Positions 59,696 to 64,000 of a DNA stretch of 64,000 nucleotides are shown here, piece by piece. Origin of the DNA: Bacteroidota bacterium (GTDB taxonomy: Bacteria; Bacteroidota; Bacteroidia; AKYH767-A; OLB10); NCBI GenBank assembly GCA_016713445.1, contig JADJPB010000020.1, positions 28,937-92,936 of the forward strand. Direction: 5' to 3'. The position numbers and the translations under genes are program-made. Below the pieces are notes generated by a model. It was not told the origin of the DNA. It saw only the letters and a program-made list of their open reading frames with translations, and made no database searches. Every line of letters starts with the position of its first letter. Positions within the stretch are counted from its first letter, which is position 1.

Positions 59696-60696
59696 TTATT
59701 TAACTGGATAACAAATTTCAGTTAACCATTTTGTAGAATCTTTCTCTGTCATAGGATCTGTTACATATTTTTCCCAAGGCGCGCCGATGACTTCCAAATT
59801 ATTCGCTTTAGCGTATTCATTCGCTGCATTATGTCCGGCTCCACTTCCTTCATACGAACCATAGTAAGAAACCACTAGCATATTTCCACCCGCATATTTA
59901 CCTGATTGAATATTGCCAACAGTCTTTCCAGCTTGTGTGACTGGAATACATGCATCCATCTCCCAATTCGTTTCTGAGTCTGAATAATAAATTGCAAAAG
60001 GAGCACCTGCTTGTTCTAATTTTGTGATTGCATAGCAGCTGAAATTGCACCATAATGTGTTCCTAATTTTTGACCTATGGTAGCAATACTTGCGGTATCA
60101 TGAATGAAAAGATAATCAGCAGCCGGCATCACTTTCACTTCAATATTATACGATGGAGTTGAAGAAACAGGATTCTTTTCTGCAGCGTCACTTATAGCAG
60201 CCAATCCTTTATCGAATGTATCTTCCATCATTCCAACACCCATCTTCCAAAACAATCGCATAAAAGGATTATTCCCTACTTCACTATCGAAGTACCAAGT
60301 TACTTTTGTTTCTTCACCTTCCTTTTCAAAACGAAACCCACCAGTTGCTTCTCCTTGACCTTCGAAACTAAGTCCGGTAGTGATTGATTCATTTTCTTTC
60401 ACATCCGACAGTGTAATTTTTCCAGCTCCAGATTCTTCTCCTACCCATGAATAACTGGCTCCGTTTCCACTGGGAATATCATAATAAGTTACTTTCATCG
60501 TGGGATCCATTGCTTTCCAAGGACTCCAATTTTCCCAGTTTTTCATCACATTAACTTGATTAAAAATAGAGGCAACTGGTGCTTTCATATTCATACTTCT
60601 TTCAATATGAACGGAAGATGGCATCATCCAACCAATGATGGCGAGTACAATAATTAGAATGGCGAATACGAGAAGAATTTTCTTTAGAATTTTCAT
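59696..60696 (-). CDS. SRPBCC-domain plus GyrI-like effector-binding protein (one frameshift)
   Basis: About 333 residues. Start ATG 60696 (MKILKKILLVF) gives a single N-terminal membrane helix (ILLVFAILIIVLAIIGWMM). Residues 30-180 are an SRPBCC/polyketide-cyclase-like domain (SVHIERSMNMKAPVASIFNQV, NWENWSPWKAMDPTMKV, WYFDSEVGNNPFMRL). The rest is a GyrI-like small-molecule-binding domain (YNIEVKVMPAADYLFIHD, then ETNWEMDACIPV, GGNMLVVSYYGSYEGSG, WLTEICYPVK). The frame changes near 60021. Likely binds a hydrophobic ligand at the membrane; function unknown. Confidence 0.88.
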
Positions 60697-60856
60697 AATG
60701 AATGGTTTTAATTTGAAGAAGTAAAACAATAAAAGAGGATGAAACAAAACCTAATATATGAGTTAAATTTCATCAAGATGGAGGAATTCATACTAGCTTT
60801 TCTTTTTAAAATTCAAGCGAGCTAACTACTGTAACACATGGTAAGTCAATCAGTAA

Positions 60857-60887
60857 TGTGAAGTAATTTTGATTTTCATTACTTTCG
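60857..60887 (+). promoter_or_regulatory. Candidate promoter for gpsA, leaderless spacing
   Basis: TGTG at 60857-60860, 19 bases, TACTTTCG at 60880-60887, ending 4 bases before the ATG at 60892. The start point would be at the ATG. Confidence 0.5.
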
Positions 60888-60891
60888 TGCC

Positions 60892-61881
60892 ATGCAAAAA
60901 ATTACCGTACTTGGAGGAGGAAGTTGGGCAACAGCGCTGGTCAAAATTTTGAGTCATGAAGCAGATGCAATTCATTGGTGGGTACGAAGTCCGGAAACCG
61001 TTTTATTCGTTCAGCAATATCAACACAATCCAAATTATTTAAGTGATGTTACTTTAGATTTAAAAAAAGTAATACCTACATCTGATATAAAAGAAGCCTT
61101 TCAATCTTCAACGATCATTTTACTTGCAGTTCCTGCTGCCTTTTTAAAAACAACTTTATCAATAATTACCCCAAAAGATTTTGAAAACAAAACAGTATTT
61201 TCGGCTATTAAAGGAATTGTTCCGGAACACAATTTAATTGTGGGAGATTTTATGCAACAATATTTTAAAGTTCCCATTCAACGTATGGGTGTTATTACTG
61301 GGCCTTGTCATGCAGAAGAAGTTGCTCTCGAGAAATTAAGTTATTTAACGGTTGCTTGCCCTGATCAAGCCGTAACCCATGAGATGGCAAACCTACTAAC
61401 GTGTAGGTATATACGAACTATTACTTCAGACGATATTTTTGGTACTGAATATGCTTCTGTACTTAAAAATATTATGGCCATCGCCAGTGGTATTTGCCAT
61501 GGATTAGGATATGGCGATAATTTCCAGGCTGTCTTAATTTCAAATGCTATTCGCGAAATAAAAAGATTTGTTGATGCTGTACATCCCATCAAAAGAGATA
61601 TTAACGACAGCGCATATTTAGGAGATTTATTAGTAACTGCTTATTCTCAATTTAGTCGCAATCGAACTTTTGGTTCTATGATCGGAAAAGGATACTCCGT
61701 AAAAAGTGCACAATTGGAAATGAATATGATTGCAGAAGGATATTATGCAATTGCTTGTATACATGCTATCAATCAAAAAATAAGTGTCGATTTGCCGATT
61801 TGTAATGCCGTTTATAATATTCTTTACGAAAAAATTTCAGCAAGAGTGGAGATGAAATTATTGTGCGAAAAATTGACTTAA
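60892..61881 (+). CDS. gpsA: NAD(P)-dependent glycerol-3-phosphate dehydrogenase
   Basis: An intact 329-residue enzyme that makes sn-glycerol-3-phosphate for phospholipid synthesis. N-terminal Rossmann motif VLGGGSWATALVKIL (GxGxxA variant typical of GpsA), IHWWVRSPE, IILLAVPAAFL, then FSAIKGIVPEHN, ITGPCHAEEVALEKLSYL, the catalytic Lys in EYASVLKNIMAIASGICHGLGYGDN and the RNRTFGSMIGKGYS loop. A candidate promoter ends 4 bases before the start. Confidence 0.96.
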   Translation: MQKITVLGGGSWATALVKILSHEADAIHWWVRSPETVLFVQQYQHNPNYLSDVTLDLKKVIPTSDIKEAFQSSTIILLAVPAAFLKTTLSIITPKDFENKTVFSAIKGIVPEHNLIVGDFMQQYFKVPIQRMGVITGPCHAEEVALEKLSYLTVACPDQAVTHEMANLLTCRYIRTITSDDIFGTEYASVLKNIMAIASGICHGLGYGDNFQAVLISNAIREIKRFVDAVHPIKRDINDSAYLGDLLVTAYSQFSRNRTFGSMIGKGYSVKSAQLEMNMIAEGYYAIACIHAINQKISVDLPICNAVYNILYEKISARVEMKLLCEKLT

Positions 61882-62492
61882 TCCCATTTTTTCTATTTCC
61901 TTTCGCCATTAATGTTCTATCTCGACCGAAAAAATCGATTGGTTTTTGTGAGTAACCCATCCATTTAAAGCTTTAAACAAATATGAATTCGAGCCGAAAA
62001 AACGACTGAAGGTCATAAACTCCAAAAAAGGCTATCTCTTTTGAGGATGTATTTAAAACAATTTGGACTACCCGACAATCTATAAAATCACAATTTGGCA
62101 TCGGTTGAAAGGACCGAAAGCGATCAAAAACAAATTTTCAAAAACATTAAATATTAATAATGAATTACTTACAAATTAGTTGTCTCTTTTATTCCTTTCT
62201 TAAAAAGCAGACCACACTTCAAGCAATTCCTAGAGACTTTTATTAAAGCGGTTTATAAAACATCCAAAACTACGAATCAGCAATTAAGACATGTTGGCAT
62301 TTTTCCAGAAAATTATTTAGCCCAATAGATTGTTAATTTCACCCATTATTATCGAAGGTTTGCAATAAATAGTTGAGAGATAATCCATATATTTACAGTT
62401 ACACAACCAAACGTTAACCAAACAAAGTGAGAACATTAAAGAATAATTAAAGTTGTTATTATTCTTTACTGTTTTCATTTCATTCAATCACC
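61882..62492. other. 611-base region without a supported gene
   Basis: No complete gene or RNA was recognised. A stop-to-stop forward frame at 62164-62328 (55 codons, no ATG) has protein-like composition (PFLKSRPHFKQFLETFIKAVYKTS, then GIFPENYLAQ), which could be the remnant of a decayed gene. The promoter of the CUB-domain gene must lie near its end, but no TAnnTTTG box was seen. Confidence 0.4.
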
Positions 62493-64000
62493 ATGACGAG
62501 GAAACTCATTTATCTATTTATTTTATTTTTTATTTCGATGGGTGCTTATGCTCAAACGCATTTAATGGGCAATGGAACTATCAATACATGTAGTGGAACT
62601 TTTTATGATAGTGGTGGCAATGGTGGCAATTATGCAAACAATGAAAATTATACATTAACAATTTGTTCATCTGTTCCTGGTAATTGCGTTCGATTAAACT
62701 TTACATTTTTTGATCTGGAAAATAATTTTGATGAACTAACTATTTACAATGGTCCTAGTACTGCATCACCAATAGTAGGAGTATTTACAGGAAATGTGAG
62801 TCCGGGATTAATTACTGGAAGTTCAGGTTGTTTAACCATTGTATTTACCTCTGATGGGCTTGTACGTTCTGCGGGTTGGGAAGCCTTGGTTTCATGTGTA
62901 GTTTGTAGTACACCTGGTTGTGCGACGACATGTAACGGTGGCGCATCCCCGTCAAACGATGCTTGTTCAGGAGCATTAAACATTGGTGTACTTCCAGCTC
63001 CTTCTGCATGTCCTAATGGGATTGGTGGTCTTTCCAGCACAAATACAACCAACCTATGTTCGAATCCCGAGTTCCCTTATACTTCACTTTTAGGTTGTCA
63101 ACCTGCTGGTAATATGGGTTCACCTGCATCAGATGTTTGGTATCGTTTTACAATCACAGGACCTAGTTTAAATGTGAGTATTTCGGGTGGATTGATCACT
63201 CCAAACGTTGGGCTTTATGAAGGTAATTCTTGTGCAAGTTTAATTCCAAGAGGTTGTGCCATTGGTGCAGCAGGAAATTTAAATGCTACCTTTTCGGGAC
63301 TAGCTGCTGGCACCTATTATTTACAAATAAGTGGTGGCAATGTTGCAGATCAATGTGATTTCAATTTAACACTTCAAAATAATTACGACTGCGCTGGATG
63401 TGTAATTCAAAGTAATTTAACAGCAGTTCCTCCTCCTGTTAATGGGTCGTATTCTGCAGGACAACTTGTCAACTTTTGCTACACGATTTCGGATTACAAC
63501 CAAACTTCTGCGAATTGGTTACATGGCGTTGTTCCAACACTTGGACCCGGTTGGGATATGAGTACTTTCACTCCTGTATCTACAACAAATTGTTCCGGTG
63601 CAGGCACCTGGAATTGGTATAATACTAACATCACAAGTTCAGCTACTGGAAATGTAACTGGGCCCGGTTTTTATTACGAATCGAATTTAGGTAATGCCGG
63701 CGGAGTGACGGATGGCAATCCCGGAAATAACTTTGGGGATAATAATGGAGCAAATCTTTGTGATTGGACATTTTGCTTTTCGGTTCGAACAATTCCCATT
63801 GGACTCTGTGTTCCTGGAACTAGTTTAAATATTAATATTGATTCGTATGGCGATGGTGAAAGTGGCTCGTGGACATCCGTTGCATGTACTCAAGATCCAA
63901 TTACTAACTTCTTTGCAACATTAAACTGTTGCCAAGCACCCTCTGTTGTATCTACAAATCCCCTTTGTCCAGGACAAAATACAGGAAGCGCAGTTGCTAC
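62493..64000 (+). CDS. Large secreted surface protein with N-terminal CUB domain (partial, 3' end off window)
   Basis: Open from ATG 62493 to the window edge (502 codons) without a break. Signal peptide cleaved after GAYAQ (residue 20). A CUB-like domain follows (residues 28-135: CSGTFYDSGGNGGNY, FTFFDLENNFDELTIYNG, TIVFTSDGLVRSAGWEA). Then come Cys- and Gly-rich modules typical of Bacteroidota secreted proteins (VWYRFTITGPSLNVSISGG, GTYYLQISGG, FCYTISDYNQ) and the start of an Ig-like repeat (NPLCPGQNTGSAVA). I infer a T9SS-secreted adhesin or matrix protein; the sorting domain would be outside the window. Confidence 0.85.
   Translation, partial: MTRKLIYLFILFFISMGAYAQTHLMGNGTINTCSGTFYDSGGNGGNYANNENYTLTICSSVPGNCVRLNFTFFDLENNFDELTIYNGPSTASPIVGVFTGNVSPGLITGSSGCLTIVFTSDGLVRSAGWEALVSCVVCSTPGCATTCNGGASPSNDACSGALNIGVLPAPSACPNGIGGLSSTNTTNLCSNPEFPYTSLLGCQPAGNMGSPASDVWYRFTITGPSLNVSISGGLITPNVGLYEGNSCASLIPRGCAIGAAGNLNATFSGLAAGTYYLQISGGNVADQCDFNLTLQNNYDCAGCVIQSNLTAVPPPVNGSYSAGQLVNFCYTISDYNQTSANWLHGVVPTLGPGWDMSTFTPVSTTNCSGAGTWNWYNTNITSSATGNVTGPGFYYESNLGNAGGVTDGNPGNNFGDNNGANLCDWTFCFSVRTIPIGLCVPGTSLNINIDSYGDGESGSWTSVACTQDPITNFFATLNCCQAPSVVSTNPLCPGQNTGSAVA

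Noticed and set aside
62160..62246. 28-codon ATG frame in the gap before the CUB gene
   Set aside because: Very short, no promoter box or recognisable motif, and overlaps another equally plausible frame.

Overview
The window is about 64 kb of AT-rich DNA from a member of the Bacteroidota, probably a Chitinophagales/Sphingobacteriales-like lineage; the exact taxon cannot be fixed from the sequence alone. Support comes from type IX secretion (T9SS) cargo with type A and type B C-terminal domains, a PorP/SprF-family protein, LytTR and LytS-type two-component proteins, a DUF4292 lipoprotein, and -7 boxes of the Bacteroidota form TAnnTTTG.

Layout. 1-5.7 kb: the N-terminal part of a large beta-helix surface protein (reverse), then a TPR sensor kinase and its LytTR regulator (forward). 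5.7-17.1 kb (reverse): CutC, glycosylasparaginase, GH92 alpha-mannosidase, GH2 beta-mannosidase, GH20 beta-hexosaminidase and an FHS-family sugar permease, which together read as a glycoprotein N-glycan degradation locus. 17.4-31.4 kb: housekeeping and accessory genes (OmpA lipoprotein, Tat-type superoxide dismutase with a biotin carrier protein, a 1235-residue NtrY-like kinase, MarR regulator, fructosamine kinase, aminotransferase plus omega-amidase, a seven-repeat propeller T9SS cargo, an M28 peptidase). 31.4-52.7 kb (reverse): an exopolysaccharide locus with export lipoprotein, Wzc-like chain-length ATPase, flippase, polymerase, five glycosyltransferases, WecA-like initiating transferase, methyltransferase, acyltransferase and two unusual kinase-like proteins. 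Embedded in it are an NHL-repeat type B T9SS cargo and a PorP/SprF-OmpA fusion. 53-58.4 kb: the dut - sugar nucleotidyltransferase - TPR - DUF4292 - EnvC cluster. 58.4-64 kb: a NarL-type regulator, TatA, an SRPBCC/GyrI-like protein, GpsA, and the start of a CUB-domain surface protein that runs off the window.

About half of the longer genes are interrupted by single-base frame changes, and where I could resolve the site it is usually a homopolymer one base too short or too long. This looks like uncorrected long-read assembly error rather than gene decay, so I annotate these loci as whole genes with the break noted. GH20 is different: it has one in-frame TAA.

Several forward and reverse genes have a TAnnTTTG or TAnnTTCG box ending only 4-10 bases before the ATG, which suggests leaderless or nearly leaderless transcripts.
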